The notes under the pieces: generated by a model | The model's input: the letters and a program-made list of their open reading frames with translations, nothing else | The model's database searches: none | Told to the model about the DNA's origin: nothing | Origin: Polytrichum commune | Lineage: Eukaryota; Streptophyta; Polytrichopsida; Polytrichales; Polytrichaceae | DNA: 64,000 nt | Assembly (NCBI GenBank): GCA_950295325.1 | Contig: OX485807.1 | Location: forward strand, 49,898,796-49,962,795 | Direction: 5' to 3' | Program-made: the position numbers and the translations under genes | Shown: piece by piece, positions 1 to 11,700 of the stretch | Numbering within the stretch: position 1 is the first letter of the stretch | How the letters are laid out: each line of letters starts with the position of its first letter

Positions 1-1420
1 TGGACATGTACGTAGATCTACAACATGGGCATACATATATAGGAGATTATAGAATGTTAGGTATGGCTTGAGCTAAAGAAAATCATCTAAAATCTTCACT
101 TTTCATTTGTTTTATGAATGGTTTATCCACCATCATCACCCTCGATCAACCTAATACCATAAGGTTTGGGGTTTGATTTTGAGGTGGTGGAGGTCTAGGG
201 GTAAGTGTTAGTTGTGTTAGGCTTGAATTCGGTAATTGTATTGGCTACAATGACATTCATGATAGGAAACATTTCATACAAGTTACATCCACTAGATGAT
301 TCAAGAGTCCTCCACAACTACATCAAGCAATAACGAAGTATTCTTACGTACAGATACTAGAGGCCTACTTTTTGCAACCTTTTCTCCTTCTCGTATACAT
401 GTATGGTATCAATGGTTGTTTTTGACTTCATGATGCCAAAATTCACTGAAAATAGTAATTTTAATTTCCCCCTTTAGAAATAAACATGAAAAAGATGAAA
501 ACACCAAAGAATCAATGTGGTTTGGTAGGGTAGTGCCAACTCCACATCCAATGCAACGTATGCAACCTATGTTGTCACCAAAAAATTAATCATAATAGCT
601 TCACCATTGTAACCTAACGCCAATTTTAAGGAAAAAATAACATCCTATTGCCAGCTTTGAGTTTGGATACAAAAGAAAACAACCAATGATATTCTCCATT
701 ATGCATTGTGCAACCAACATGTAGATGCTCACAAAACAAAAAATTATGTAATATTATGTAATATTTATTTTGTGGGGTATGTATGCTTTTAACGAAGGGT
801 GTATTTTCATCCTCCCACAAAAAAAGAAAAAGAAAAAAGCCCACAAGGAGCATATGGAACCAAGTAGAGGCTTGCCCTTGTGGGAGATAGGTGCAAATCA
901 ACTTGTCCACACTTGGTCAAGGTATTCACCTTCAAAAAAGGACAATATTCTTCAAGAGCTCTCTAATTCTTGTGATGCCCATTTCAAGATTACATATACC
1001 TTAGGCTCAAACCAACTCGGAGATGAACCAATACCATAATTCAAGCTTGTGGCAACAATTGGAGTCATTTTTTTTCTTCTATTTTTTTGAATTCATTTTT
1101 CTTTCTTGTCTGATGAGCCAATGTCCAAGAGTTGCAGCAGTCAAAGTCCACTTGCTTCCAACCTTCTTGAAGAGCTCCAACTAATGACATTCTAGCAAAG
1201 GCAAACTCATCCATGAGCTGGCCGACCACGGCAGCTGCTTGCTCACAATCTCAGCAACTTGGTCTCAAAATTTCGGCAACGTGGATCGAATCAACCGATG
1301 AGTGCATATCATTCAATATTGAGTGCAGATTCTCCTGAAGAAGCTCAAGCTCCATACAGAGGGTGTAGCCGAGCGATCAAGAAAGACTTCCCTAGTTCGG
1401 TTACTTCTCTTAATCACACA
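1..1420. other. Unassigned AT-rich DNA
   Basis: I see no coding region, RNA gene or clear repeat here. Two overlapping frames of about 90 codons on opposite strands (626-1039) run through simple A/T-rich sequence and match nothing I recognise. The right edge runs into a decayed TTAA-family element. Confidence 0.5.
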
Positions 1421-1735
1421 CCAATATTTGAGTGGTATGTGGTTTGGTGTGGTTTCAAGAATGGGTGCTGAGTGGTATGTGGTCTGATGTGGTTTCAAGA
1501 ATGGGTGTTGAAATGACATGTGTTTGAAGCGATTGGATTCTGTGTTCAAAATATGAAAATCATTCTAGACTCGACAATTAACATAATTTGAAGGACTGTT
1601 TAATGAACGTGAAATTCTTCACTTTGATGATGAATATAATGTTCGTATGAACTCCAAACATTATGAGGAAAGTGGCTACGGCCTTGATTTGGATTCGGTA
1701 ACCATTCTGTGATAATCTTGTGTTTCCATACTCAA
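1421..1735 (+). mobile_element. TTAA-family MITE, subfamily C, 5'-truncated copy
   Basis: The body matches other subfamily C copies: the GAGTGGTATGTGG motif, the block around 1525-1600, then the ATTCTTCACTTTGATGATGA block and the block ending near 1735. Near the left edge a segment of about 50 bp containing GAGTGGTATGTGG is duplicated in tandem (about 1430-1510). The terminal GGTAGAC end and its TTAA site are not preserved, so this is a decayed fragment. Confidence 0.55.
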
Positions 1736-1802
1736 GGCCAGCCTCTCTGAACCCTTTGAGCTTCTGAACCTGAGTCTGCATTTGAAGTTGCGAAGGCCGA
1801 TT

Positions 1803-2045
1803 TGAAGCCAGTAACAATGGATGGGGAGAACCGACCGATAGTTCCAAGTGAACCGGTTGAGTTTGAGAAATAACCAGTTGAAGTTCAAGACTTCAGAAAA
1901 ATATTGATCATTTTGGGGGAATCGATAGAATATACCTCAAAATTAGTAAAGAAAAACTGAGAGATCCCAACATGTAACTGGGTTGGACTTGGAAACACTA
2001 AGATCTTGACTGATTATGCCCAAAAATCTCCCCCCACACTAGCCT
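1803..2045 (-). repeat. Dispersed repeat family D, copy 1
   Basis: Read on the minus strand, this matches 12005-12240 and 61742-61960. Shared blocks include GGGCATAATC, a run around TTTCCAAGTCCAACC, GTTACATGTTG, and the paired motifs TTGAACTTCAAC and CAACCGGTTCA. No termini or target duplication could be fixed. No coding content was recognised. Confidence 0.6.
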
Positions 2046-3235
2046 CTAACGTCAACTATGGTTGACACAATGTCATTCCAAGTTATCTGGTTTCCTGCAG
2101 CAATTTGTAACTATGAGGAGGTGCCCAAATCGATGACATATTGGGTGAGCTATTGTTGGACTCCTTGATGTAATGCTAATTGTGAGCTAGAATCGTTGTT
2201 GGTGTGTTCGAAAGCACTTGCTTCTATACCAACATTGGTTCACACCTTTCTCTCTCAAAGTCTTTCTTTGAGGTGGTTAATTCCATTCATACGTCCACAA
2301 CGCTCATGTTTGCCAGTTAGTCTAAGATTAACTCCTTACTATCCTGGTCCATAAAAGGGTTTTTTTGAGTGGTTTCATTTGATATAGTTATGGATTTTTT
2401 ATGGACAAGGTTTGAGGTTAAAAATGGGGTATATCCATAGGATTTTGAAATATAGGAGATCATGAGCTATTTTTAGGTGCGACATGAGCGTGAAATACAC
2501 TTTGGATTTTCATATTATGACATATGAAGGAGGGAATGCATAGGAAAATGTCATGTTTTGCCTTCCAAACATTACATTTGACCAATTCAATTCACCTGGA
2601 AATGAGTGGAATGCTTGTGTGATCCACTAGAGGCTACAACTCAATAATTGAGCACCTCCACAAACCCTTAGGCCAAACATGCAAACCATAATAAGCTAGA
2701 CATCTTGCAATTGGAGTATGTGGATTCTCCCATACATTTTAACTACATAAATGCAAAGAATTCCTTAAAAATCAGAGCATGTCCAAAAGTCAGAGGGAAT
2801 GGTTGGTGTGAGCATGAAGGCCGTATTTATAGGAACTTTTAAAAAAAATCACTTTTATCAAAACATACACCATCATTTTCAAGAAAAGTTTTCATTAGAG
2901 TGGCAATTCTTGATTGGAGTCAACATCCTAACTTGAGCTCCCAACATAACAAAAACAAGAACATTTTCTATATAAACATTTTTTGCACATTCTTATTATC
3001 TCCAAATTGCACAGGTTGAGTGTCTATGGGTCTTGGTGTTTATGATATTTTTTGATTGCCTATGAATGAGTTTGATGGGTTTGATGTAGGGCATAATCAA
3101 CCAAAAGAGGTTGCTTGGGAAGTTAAGGGTTAAACACCTAGCTTATGGGAGCACTAGTTGGTGTAATAGGCAATAATATCTCATTGCACCATGTGTCTTA
3201 TTATAACCATTATTTTACTACAAAGCTTGTTACAT
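2046..3235. other. Unassigned AT-rich DNA
   Basis: No coding frame, RNA gene or repeat shared with the rest of the window was recognised here. Confidence 0.4.
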
Positions 3236-3345
3236 AAGCCAAGTGGGCATTATGTGGTCACTTCTCCTAGTTGACAGGCATATGGTAATGCAAGAATAAA
3301 CATTAAAATTATGCATGTTACTTCAAGATTGGACTATATGCTCAA

Positions 3346-3402
<57 letters not shown>

Positions 3403-4156
3403 CGCATGCACGCACGATTTGTTTATATATTTATTTATCTTTATTTCTATGTTCACTAGTCAACACAAAGGATAAACTATTGGGAGGGCCCAGGTGATCA
3501 CTTGACGAGAAAGATAATCATTACGTTGATCTCTTATAACTATTACATCTCAACTCTCATCTTGAAACATGGGGCTTCTTTACACTAGTGACCATGGATC
3601 ATAACTTATGCTTTCTAAACTCTCTTAGTGGTAGAGAACTGAGTGGTGGTCCCACTTGTTTCACACAAGACCAACAAAAATAAGAGTGATCATGTTAGAA
3701 GATGAATGAGAAAGTAACATAAATGTTCAAGAATGGATAATGTTTGGTAGTCACCCATATTGTACAGTAAGAGAACCCAAATAAGTAATCTCGACAAAAA
3801 ATTGAAGGTGACCATGTCAGGGAAAAACCAATTTAGCGATGCATTTTTCAATATCAAATCAATACTAGTTTTAGTAGTGTTCCAATTTCTATTTTCATTA
3901 GAAGCACTAAATCTTGGTTTGAGTGTGATGTACACTATATCTCGTGACCAAACCTGCTTTTAAATCATGCTTTCTCGTGGTCATGGGTTCGGACTGTTCA
4001 TTATGATCACAAGAAGTCCAAAATCATTCATCTTCATGGACCTTAGTCACGTGTGTAAAATGACCCTTCAAATGACCATCTTCGAGATTCCCGATCCAAT
4101 CCAATGGCCAAAATTGTTTGTGGAGTTGGAAGTGCCCACAATAGGCCCCACATACC
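3236..4156 (+). mobile_element. TTAA-family MITE, subfamily B, expanded copy
   Basis: The left end near 3240 carries GGGCATTATGTGGTCACTTC, matching the start of other B copies. The right end (about 4120-4156) carries GGAGTTGGAAGTGCCCACAA and then CCACATACC, the B terminus, followed by TTCC in place of TTAA. The copy is over 500 bp longer than the usual 370 bp. It holds a compound microsatellite (3345-3402) and unrelated sequence around 3600-3960, probably later insertions. Confidence 0.5.
3345..3402. repeat. Compound (CA)n(TA)n(TG)n microsatellite
   Basis: About 11 CA units pass into about 11 TA units and then about 6 TG units. The tract is self-complementary overall and could form a hairpin. 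It lies inside the subfamily B element. Confidence 0.95.
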
Positions 4157-4563
4157 TTCCATTCAAATCACATGAACATGCCCATCCGGGTAGGAAGGCG
4201 AGTCTACATGTATTATAACCGGCGGGTATCTCACATGTGTGTGTTGAGGGTTTTGGGGTTTAGATGGCCAATGGAGGATTGCAAGCTTGTTGCCAGACAT
4301 TGCGAGGTGCAAGATAGTGGATATGGTGACACATTTCCAGTTTTTTGGAGAGGTCGATTGGGTATGATGGAGAACAGGTGTGGGTGGAAAATCTCTTTCA
4401 ATCGAATGCAGTGCTCACATTTGGTCTGGGTTGGCAGGCAATCACAGGCGAGGAGGACAAATGGCCATGTGCATTGCAGAAAGGTTAGGTCACACATCAG
4501 ATTTCTGTTTCTGCTTCAATGTTCTATTCCAAATTGTACTGTAAGACGTTTGGCAGATCTGAG
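4157..4563. other. Unassigned DNA with a 131-codon open frame
   Basis: A plus-strand frame (4172-4567) is open for 131 codons, but I recognise no domain, and an 88-codon frame is open antisense to it. Codon use does not stand out. It starts inside the end of one subfamily B element and ends at the next, so I treat it as chance. Confidence 0.4.
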
Positions 4564-4567
4564 TTGA

Positions 4568-4936
4568 GGTACGTGGCCCTAATATGGGCACTTCCAACTC
4601 CACAGATGATTTTCACCGTTCGATTGAATCGGGAAATGTCTCGTCCCGTTAGCATTTGCAATCAGGCAGATTGTCATTTCAAGTTTCAGAATCGGACTTG
4701 AGATGCAAAAGTTATAAGAGGTCAAAAGGGAAGATTCTCTTTCTACTTTGAGTGAAAAACATGTCCCAATTTTGTTCACTATTGAATGTTGAATAGTTTT
4801 TTGATTTGAGCTCATAGTCCAATCTCATTACAGCAGGTCTTTTTGGGGTCCATTCATAAATACAAGCCTTGCTATACACCACTCAAGTATAGGCGACTGA
4901 TTAAGAAGTAGAGTGACCACATAAGGCACACATACC
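4568..4936 (-). mobile_element. TTAA-family MITE, subfamily B, near-complete copy
   Basis: On the minus strand the element begins GGTATGTGTGCC and continues TTATGTGGTCACTC. The other end, read inward, begins GGTACGTGGCCC and continues TAATATGGGCACTTCC, so the termini are imperfect inverted repeats of about 30 bp. It is flanked by TTGA (4564-4567) on the left and TTAA (4937-4940) on the right. At 369 bp it is too short to encode a transposase. Confidence 0.75.
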
Positions 4937-4940
4937 TTAA

Positions 4941-5912
4941 TGCTGACGATTCACATTAAATAGAGCAAGAGAAATTTGATAAATTGGTTTCTAGATGGGT
5001 TTGTTTACATGGCTTTGTTATCAATTTCATGTGATTTCAAGCTTTAAAAATTAGGGTTTTCACTTGTTCTTCAAGTGACAGCACTGTGGGGACCTTGAAA
5101 GTTAAGCTATGTCCACCAGGCTGAATGTCTATGATGCCATTATTGCATCAATTTTTGCTCAAGTCTGACTTTGCTTACAGTAAGTTGAATTTAGCATTTC
5201 ATATGCATTTTGATTTGCATGATGCTTTCTCTCTTCTACAGCTACAATTAGCCACTGTTTGCTAGATGAAGCTCTTGGTCTAAGTAGAATGTGGTAAGGG
5301 CGATGCGAATCAAATCTGAGTTCTAGGAATAGGTCAATCTCAGTTTGCATTTTCCTTATCTGAATGAATGTTCTTGGGGTTGTTGTTTGCTTGTATTTGT
5401 AGCTGTTGCTGGGACTCACATAGAGAAAGATGCATTTTGACTTGTATACCCAATTTCTTATCTTCAGAAGCAACTACAGAGCCCCCTCCTTTCAAAGATT
5501 CAATAAACCCCTAAGTTTGTGCATGATTCTTGCAATTGTTCGGGCTTTCGTGATGTTGACTTTGTCAGCACTGTAGGTTACATCCAAAGGGAAATGGAAA
5601 GTTACTACAGAATCTCCAGTGCATGTGCATTTGTGATTTTATTTTCAGACAATTCAAGAATTTTGGGTTTTTGACATTATTGTTGCTATATATACAGAAG
5701 TAGCTGCACCAGGAGTCTTTTTTGTAAGATTTGGATCAGATTGATGGCAGCAAGGAATACGCAAATTGCGATTGATAGTCCCTGCAGTTGTCAGAATTTG
5801 GATTGAAGATGTGTTCAAATTGAGCTAAATCCTCATGAAAAAGCTACCGTTTGAGAAGATTTTGAGGTATGGAAGGTTGTACGTTTGACTTAAGAGTTCC
5901 TGCATATTCCTA
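4941..5912. other. Unassigned DNA
   Basis: There is a 104-codon minus-strand frame (5159-5473) with no recognisable domain. Pyrimidine-rich stretches ending in CAG occur, but no exon series can be built. No repeat shared with the rest of the window was noticed. Confidence 0.4.
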
Positions 5913-5916
5913 TTAA

Positions 5917-6288
5917 GGTATTCAGGTGTTATTTGGTTACTTTTCTTAAGCAAACACCTTTATTTGAATGGTGTGTGGTTAGGTATGGATCTAAGAACAA
6001 ACACCGTAAAGACACATGTTCAAAAGAGATTGGACTACATCTACAAATTTTATTAACTATTCTATACTCAAGAGTCAACACAATTGGAGGACCTTTGAAT
6101 TTTTTTTAAGGAATTAACACACATGCACTTCCAATAACCATAATGAAGTCATGACATGTCCAAATTTCAAGCAGCTGTTTGTTGATGTTTCATCATAGCT
6201 TTGCTAGTGCAGCACGAATACGAAGACATAAATTTGATCAATAGAAGATGGAGAACAAGGAAAACTAACCAAATAGCACCCTAATACC
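5917..6288 (+). mobile_element. TTAA-family MITE, subfamily A, copy 1
   Basis: The left end reads GGTATTCAGGTGTTATTTGG. The right end, read inward, is GGTATTAGGGTGCTATTTGG, and similarity continues for about 30 bp. The flanks are TTAA (5913-5916) and TTAG (6289-6292). The 372-bp interior shares the block with ACACC, CAAAAGAGATTGGACTA and CTCAAGAGTCAACACAATTG with the other A copies. It is non-coding. Confidence 0.8.
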
Positions 6289-6534
6289 TTAGAAGGTGCT
6301 CAGTCTTTCTGGGGTACATGATTGATGAAACTTGCAAGGTAACTGGTAGTGCCCAGGAATTTTGTCTGAAATTTACCATTGTCCATGTGTGTAGTCCCTG
6401 AATTTGCATACCTAAAGTAATCACGTCTAAGGGCTTCTGCATTTTTGTCAGAAGCTGAAATATGTCTGGGAGAAAGAAAATAACATCCACTTGAGCAATT
6501 GGTTTCAGAAATTTGAGTGTGTAAGTAGACATGC

Positions 6535-6896
6535 CTAAATCCAACATAGCAATGATTTGGACACCTATATTTTAGTGGTATGTGGTTAGGTGTGGATCTA
6601 AAAATCAGACACCAAAAAGACACGTGTTTAAAAAAGATTGGACGAAGTGCTCAAATTATGCTAACCATTCTAGGATCAATAGTCAACATGATTGGGGGGA
6701 CCTATGTGGCCACTTAATGAGCATGGAAATCTTCACTTTGATAATGAATAAGGTGTTCATATGAACTCCCAAAATTAAGAGGCAAATGGCTACATGCACA
6801 ATTTGGATTTGCTGATCATCTCGCACTAATTGCGTGTTTCATATCCTATGAGAAGCAGATGCAGAGAAGAAAGTGTGCAAATAACATATGTCTACC
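6535..6896 (+). mobile_element. TTAA-family MITE, subfamily C, copy 1
   Basis: The left end carries GTAGACATGCC and CTAAATCCAACATAGCAATG. The right end, read inward, is GGTAGACATATGTTATTTGC, and an intact TTAA follows at 6897-6900. The interior holds the ATTTGCTGATCATCTCGCAC block shared with other C copies. One G of the left GG is missing and the left TTAA is degraded to TGTAA. Confidence 0.75.
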
Positions 6897-6900
6897 TTAA

Positions 6901-7173
6901 GTCTAGTTTTAAAATGTCTGTTGGAGTGGTGCAGGTTTCAAATGGCCCTGGCTAATTACTGGAACTGCATTGACTTGGTGGTTGCAAGATTATGGAGAAA
7001 GTCTGGGGCTTCTTAACCGTTGATGAGCCCTGAGGCATAAATTGAAGAGACAGAGCATGTGAGATACCAGGAGACAAAATATGACAATGATAAGGTTTGT
7101 GGGCATTTCACTTCATGTTTACCCATCAATTGACACTACCGTCTTGCTGTATGGACATTTTTGTTTACTCAAA
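6901..7173. other. Unassigned spacer between MITE groups
   Basis: Short spacer between a subfamily C element and the first foldback element. Nothing was recognised. Confidence 0.4.
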
Positions 7174-7532
7174 AGAGTTTTATCCTCTAACTCAACGTGG
7201 CTATGGGTCAATGAGTTAGTTATTTTGCAAACAGCACCTTCCATGTTCGGTAAGTTTTTGGTGCATGCTTGGATGTAGTGTGGAGTTCTAACCAAACAAC
7301 ATTCTACATTGGTACATCCAGGGTCAAACTCATTTTGGCATGCCAAGAGATGTCAAAATGAGTTTGGCCCTCAATAAACCAAGATAGGTTGCTCTCCATT
7401 CAATTTAAACACTCCCTCCAAGCATGTTGTTCAAGTCAAAAGAAACTATTGATTTTGTATGCAAAATATCCAATGGAAAATCATAGAGGACCAACTCCTG
7501 ACGAAAGGACCACTGAGTTAAAGGATAACTCT
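7174..7532. mobile_element. Foldback element, copy 1
   Basis: The whole 359 bp is a long imperfect inverted repeat folding around about 7345. Shared arm motifs include GTTTTATCC / GGATAACTC at the tips, CATGCTTGGA, and the AAACTCATTTTGGCATGCC centre. Three more copies lie at 7865-8222, 8671-8837 (one arm) and 52834-53171. It has no coding capacity. The right flank reads AATAG, as in the copy at 52834, so the exact terminus is uncertain by a few bases. Confidence 0.8.
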
Positions 7533-7864
7533 AATAGTGTAGTGAGTTTGCAGGTATCTGAATATCCAGAATTGGGTCCTCACATTACCTTCCCTTCCCA
7601 ATATGTGCACGTCAAGGCCAAAGCATTGTGAATGTTTTGAACTGAATTCTTAGAAGGTATAACTGGCCACATGATTTTCACACATATTGTATACCTCTAG
7701 GTCACTCGCCGGCACATACTTCATGAATGAAACACTTTTAGATTTTTGTATTAGGGATTCCAGAACCTACTCACTTTACTCCCTTTTATTTTGTGGCCAA
7801 TGCATATCCTTGCATTCTGCCTCCTTGATCGCCTTCTGGATTAATTAATATATCTATAAATTAT

Positions 7865-8222
7865 AGTTATCCTTGAACTCAATGGGACTTTCCATTGGGA
7901 GTTGGTCCCCTATGATAGTCCATGGGTTGTGTTGCATGGAATATCAGTAATTTCTTTCCACTCGTGGTGCATGCTTAGAGGTAAGTGTTAAATATTGAAT
8001 GAATAGCAACCTATTTTGGTTCATTGAGGGCCAGATTCCTTTTTAATACCTCTTGGTATGCCAAAATGAGTTTGACCTTTGATGAACCACTGTAGAACGT
8101 TCTTAGGGTAAACCTCCACACTACATCCAAGCACACAGCAAAAACTTACAGAACATGGAAGGTGTTGTATGCAGAACAACCAACTCCTGATCAAAAGACA
8201 TGTTGAGGTAAGAGGATAACTT
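7865..8222. mobile_element. Foldback element, copy 2
   Basis: The left tip is AGTTATCC and the right tip GGATAACTT. The arms share GGGAGTTGGT / ACCAACTCC, GGTGCATGCTTAG / CCAAGCACAC and a centre near GGTATGCCAAAATGAG. It is more diverged than copy 4 at 52834. Confidence 0.75.
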
Positions 8223-8670
8223 TATTGTATCTGGGAAAAGCAGCTAAATCGAGTTTCATATTTTGTTGATAATCCAGTCTGCAAGATTGCCAACTCTGAC
8301 ATTAGGAGTTAATACCATTTCCACATAATAAACTATAGCTAACAGAGAGTGTTGTTGCTTGTGTCATTGTCCTCCATGTACTTATTAAAGTAGAGAGTCA
8401 TCCAACAAAATATACTCCACCTTTAACTAGTCTAATGAGACGCTGTTGTCTTGTTTAGGAGAACATGACTAGGCAGATCTGTGACGTAGTAATCTAAACA
8501 AAAGAAATTTCTTCTAATATCCATGGAGGATGCGTCTAAAAGCAACACTTCTCTGTTAGCTATTGTTTATTATGTAGAAACAGCAAAATGTCATGGTCGG
8601 CAATCACACAGACCAGATTATCAACAGACTATGAAACTTGACTAAGCTTCCTTTTCCAGATATAATAATC
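8223..8670. other. Unassigned spacer between foldback copies
   Basis: No coding or repeat content was recognised in this spacer. Confidence 0.35.
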
Positions 8671-8837
8671 GTTATCCTTTTAAGTCAACACAACTTTTGA
8701 TCAGGAGTTGTTTGTTTTGCATTCAACACCTTCCATGTTCGATAGGTTTTTGGTGCATGATAGTGTGGAGGTTTAACCAAAAAACATTCCACATTGGTTC
8801 ATTGAGGATCAAACTCATTTTGGCATGCCAAGAGGTG
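8671..8837. mobile_element. Foldback element, copy 3, single arm
   Basis: This begins GTTATCCTTTTAAGTCAAC and runs through GGAGTTGTTTG, GGTTTTTGGTGCATG and AACTCATTTTGGCATGCCAA. Similarity stops at the centre of the palindrome, where the second arm should start, so one arm has been deleted. Confidence 0.7.
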
Positions 8838-9596
8838 TTTGATTTTCTGGTAATAACTTTATCCGGAGCAGTTTAAGTCTTTCATGGTTACTGATGAGTT
8901 CTACTTTCTCTGTTGCTCAGGTTGATACTTGCTTCAACAAGATTTTGTAGTGGCAATGTCAAAACTTTTTCATGGCATGTGACTTGTGACCACTTTGTGG
9001 TACACTACACCAACTAACTTGAATCTCGTCTAACATGAAAATTATCTGTATGAGCCACAGGACCACATTTCTGAGGAGAGATTGATTTAACAGGAATTTG
9101 TTTGTTGTTATGGGTGAGAAAATGATGGAAGTTTATCTTACTGCAGACCCAGACTGAGTTTGGATGCTGTTCAAAACTCTCAAAAGATAGAATTAGCTTT
9201 GGCTAAAAACTGCAGCAATTGTAATCTCCTGTGGGCTATGCTGAGAAGCTGTCAATATTGGAATGCTGGAGCAATTAGAACTACTCACTTAAGAATTAGA
9301 AGAAAATTTAGATAATTGGTTAAAAGTAGCTGGTGACATGGGTTAGTTGAATATGGAGGTGCCTTTCAGCTCTTTCTCATGTTGGTATATTTGGGACAAT
9401 TTCTACATGTCATGATCTTCTTAGACTCATTCAATATGGCCAGGCAGAATTTAGGCACTCAATGAGAATCGTTAGTTGCAGGAAACTAGATCATGGTCTG
9501 CCATTTATGTTCACGAATAATATATATGACACAAATTACATTTTTTTGCAGTCAACATTTAAGTTGTGTAATTGTGCAACTCATACTCACTAGTAT
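8838..9596. other. Unassigned DNA
   Basis: No coding frame of note and no shared repeat was recognised. Confidence 0.35.
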
Positions 9597-9599
9597 TGA

Positions 9600-9953
9600 A
9601 TGAATGTGGGCCTTCTGTGGTCACTCTTCTTGAGTGGACACCTATATTTGAGGGGCATTTGGCAAGTTTTGTGGTGAAGAATGGACACCAAAAAGACACA
9701 TATCACAATGAGATTGGGTTTTGTGCTCCAAATGCGGATACAATTTTAGGTTCAATAGTTAATATGTGGTCACTTAAAAGATATTTCAAGGAAATCTTCA
9801 CCTTGACCTCTTTTAGTTTTTACATCCAATCCTAAAACTTCAAAGGCAGTCTTTGTGATTTGCAATTGCTAATTGGATGAGTCAATTCCCGATCCAATCT
9901 TACAATCAAAATTATCAATGGAGTTGGAAGTATCCACAACAATGTCACATACC
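9600..9953 (+). mobile_element. TTAA-family MITE, subfamily B
   Basis: The start is degraded (ATGTGGGCCTTCTGTGGTC). The body is well preserved: GGACACCTATATTTGAGG, AAAGACACATATC, then a segment ending GGAGTTGGAAGTATCCACAA. The right end TCACATACC meets TTAA at 9954-9957, and that same TTAA is the left flank of the next element. The left boundary is uncertain by about 10 bp. Confidence 0.7.
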
Positions 9954-9957
9954 TTAA

Positions 9958-10334
9958 GATGTGTGGGTGAAACTCGGTTCCTTTTCTTCATCAAACATAA
10001 GTATTTGACTGGTGTGTAGTTAGGTGAGGATCAAAGAACAAACACTATATACACACATATTTAAAAGAGATTGACCTATGTCGTCAATTTTTATTAATAG
10101 TACACTCAATAGTGAGCACAATTGACATGACTTGTGTATTAAGTTAAGGAATCAACAAACACGCACTTCCAATAATCATAACCAATTAGGAGCGGATCCA
10201 ATTTTCAATCTGATTCTTGTCGATGTTTCAGTATAGAATTGCTAATGCAACACAAGTTTTATTATGTACATCTAATTGGTAGAAGTTGGATAATATGAAG
10301 AAAAATAAAAGGAATTGAATAACGCTCACATACC
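9958..10334 (+). mobile_element. TTAA-family MITE, subfamily A, copy 2
   Basis: The left end is GATGTGTGGGTG. The right end, read inward, is GGTATGTGAGCGTTATTCAA. Intact TTAA lies on both sides (9954-9957 and 10335-10338). The 377-bp interior aligns with the A copies at 5917 and 17952, including the segments around CAACAAACACGCACTTCC and TTGCTAATGCAACACAAG. It shares its left TTAA with the subfamily B element immediately upstream. Confidence 0.85.
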
Positions 10335-10338
10335 TTAA

Positions 10339-10912
10339 TCTTGCTTGAATTGTTGATGCGAATGTAACGCTACATGGGACACAATTTTGAGGAGCGTGCA
10401 TGGCTAGACAATGTCTAATGTTCCAGTTGTTCGACTTGATGAAGTTTATAAGAGCCAAGTTGAAAGAATTAAACACATAACATTGAAAGTACTAGATACA
10501 TGCGGCAATGTGGTGGGTTCGTACTAAGAGTCTCGTGTTGCTCATTTATTTTACCCTCGTCCCTCCTAAAGATTCATAATGGAGCACCTTTTGCACCAAC
10601 TCCTTTCAAGGTTCCGTTACTTATTAACACCAACAAAACCCGAGTCCTCACATTTATAAGGAATGTCAACCCTCACTATTGATGATGATGTCCGTGCCCT
10701 TCTTTCATTGATGGAGCTCTTCAAGTTTCACTTTATAAATATAGACTTTATAGATAGCTAACGATGGTCACCTCCTTTAAACTTTTCATTGAAATACTTG
10801 CATCATTTCACTACCATTTCACAGGGGTACTGAGAATGAGAATATATAACACATTTCTGTATAAGTTGCAAGAGTCCTCTTTAGGGCACCTCACCTCAAT
10901 TAAGGTGCCTAC
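10339..10912. other. Unassigned DNA
   Basis: No coding or repeat content was recognised. Short open frames (about 60 codons) at 10500 and 10764 have no recognisable domain. Confidence 0.35.
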
Positions 10913-10916
10913 TTAC

Positions 10917-10985
10917 GGTATGTTGGTTTTATGCGGTCACTCTCCTTAATCGGAAACTTATAATTTGATTAGTATGTACACACAC

Positions 10986-11027
<42 letters not shown>

Positions 11028-11291
11028 CATGTATTTATGATTGAACTCCTTCCCCAAAAAACACGTGTTTGGATAAGATTTGACTATATGTTCATAATTT
11101 AAACACCCTTTCTAGGTTCGGTAATTAACACAATTGGGAGGGCATATTTACTTTGACATCTTCAACTCCGACTTTGAAACTTGAAATGACATATTTTGTG
11201 ATTCATGATTGCCGATCGGATCAGAAAATTTCCTAGTTGATCTAATCCACCAAACATAATTGTATATGGAGTATCCCCCTAGATGTAGGCC
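10917..11291 (+). mobile_element. TTAA-family MITE, subfamily B, with expanded AT tract
   Basis: The left end GGTATGTTGG follows TTAC at 10913-10916, and GCGGTCACTCTCCTTAATCG matches B. Downstream are AAAACACGTGTTTGG, TTAACACAATTGGGAGG and CGACTTTGAAACTTGAAATG. The right end is degraded (GGAGTATCCCCC against the usual GGAAGTGCCCAC). It includes an AC/AT microsatellite at 10975-11024. Confidence 0.65.
10975..11024. repeat. (CA)n(TA)n microsatellite
   Basis: A short CA run is followed by about 18 TA units. It lies inside a subfamily B element. Confidence 0.95.
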
Positions 11292-11619
11292 TTCTAATTC
11301 ATGAAGTTTTGATTGGTTAGGTAAACCTAATGACTGCCACTATTCAAATTATGTGCAAATTTTTCCAAGTTAATGTTGCATTGTGGGTGGACGCCACCAT
11401 TGGTTCCATCTCATTGCAATATACTACATAAAAATTTTTAAAAAACACTTATCAACATCATGCACCATTTCCACTCTAAAATAGTGGATTTACAAGTGCC
11501 TTGACTACGTGATCCTTGTAATGGTTGGAATAAGGTTAGGGCGACATATCTCACTATGAAATGCTCTCACAAGGTTAAAAAATGTACCTCTTTCTTTGTT
11601 AAATGAGATACTTAAGATC

Positions 11620-11700
11620 TCAAGTGGCTCAGTTGGTATTGATTAAGGCACTAAGCAATAAGTATGGTTAATACTCCTTCCTCCAAAGACCTCCATTAAG
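11620..11700 (+). repeat. Possible tRNA-derived SINE head
   Basis: TGGCTCAGTTGG (about 11625-11636) fits the RNA polymerase III box A pattern. GGTTAATACTCC about 30 bases downstream is a degenerate box B. No cloverleaf can be folded and no second copy was found in the window, so this is only a suggestion. Confidence 0.25.

Noticed and set aside
5041..5700. Possible plant gene with introns (CAG/GT-like signals)
   Set aside because: No exon chain with a continuous frame or recognisable protein could be assembled.
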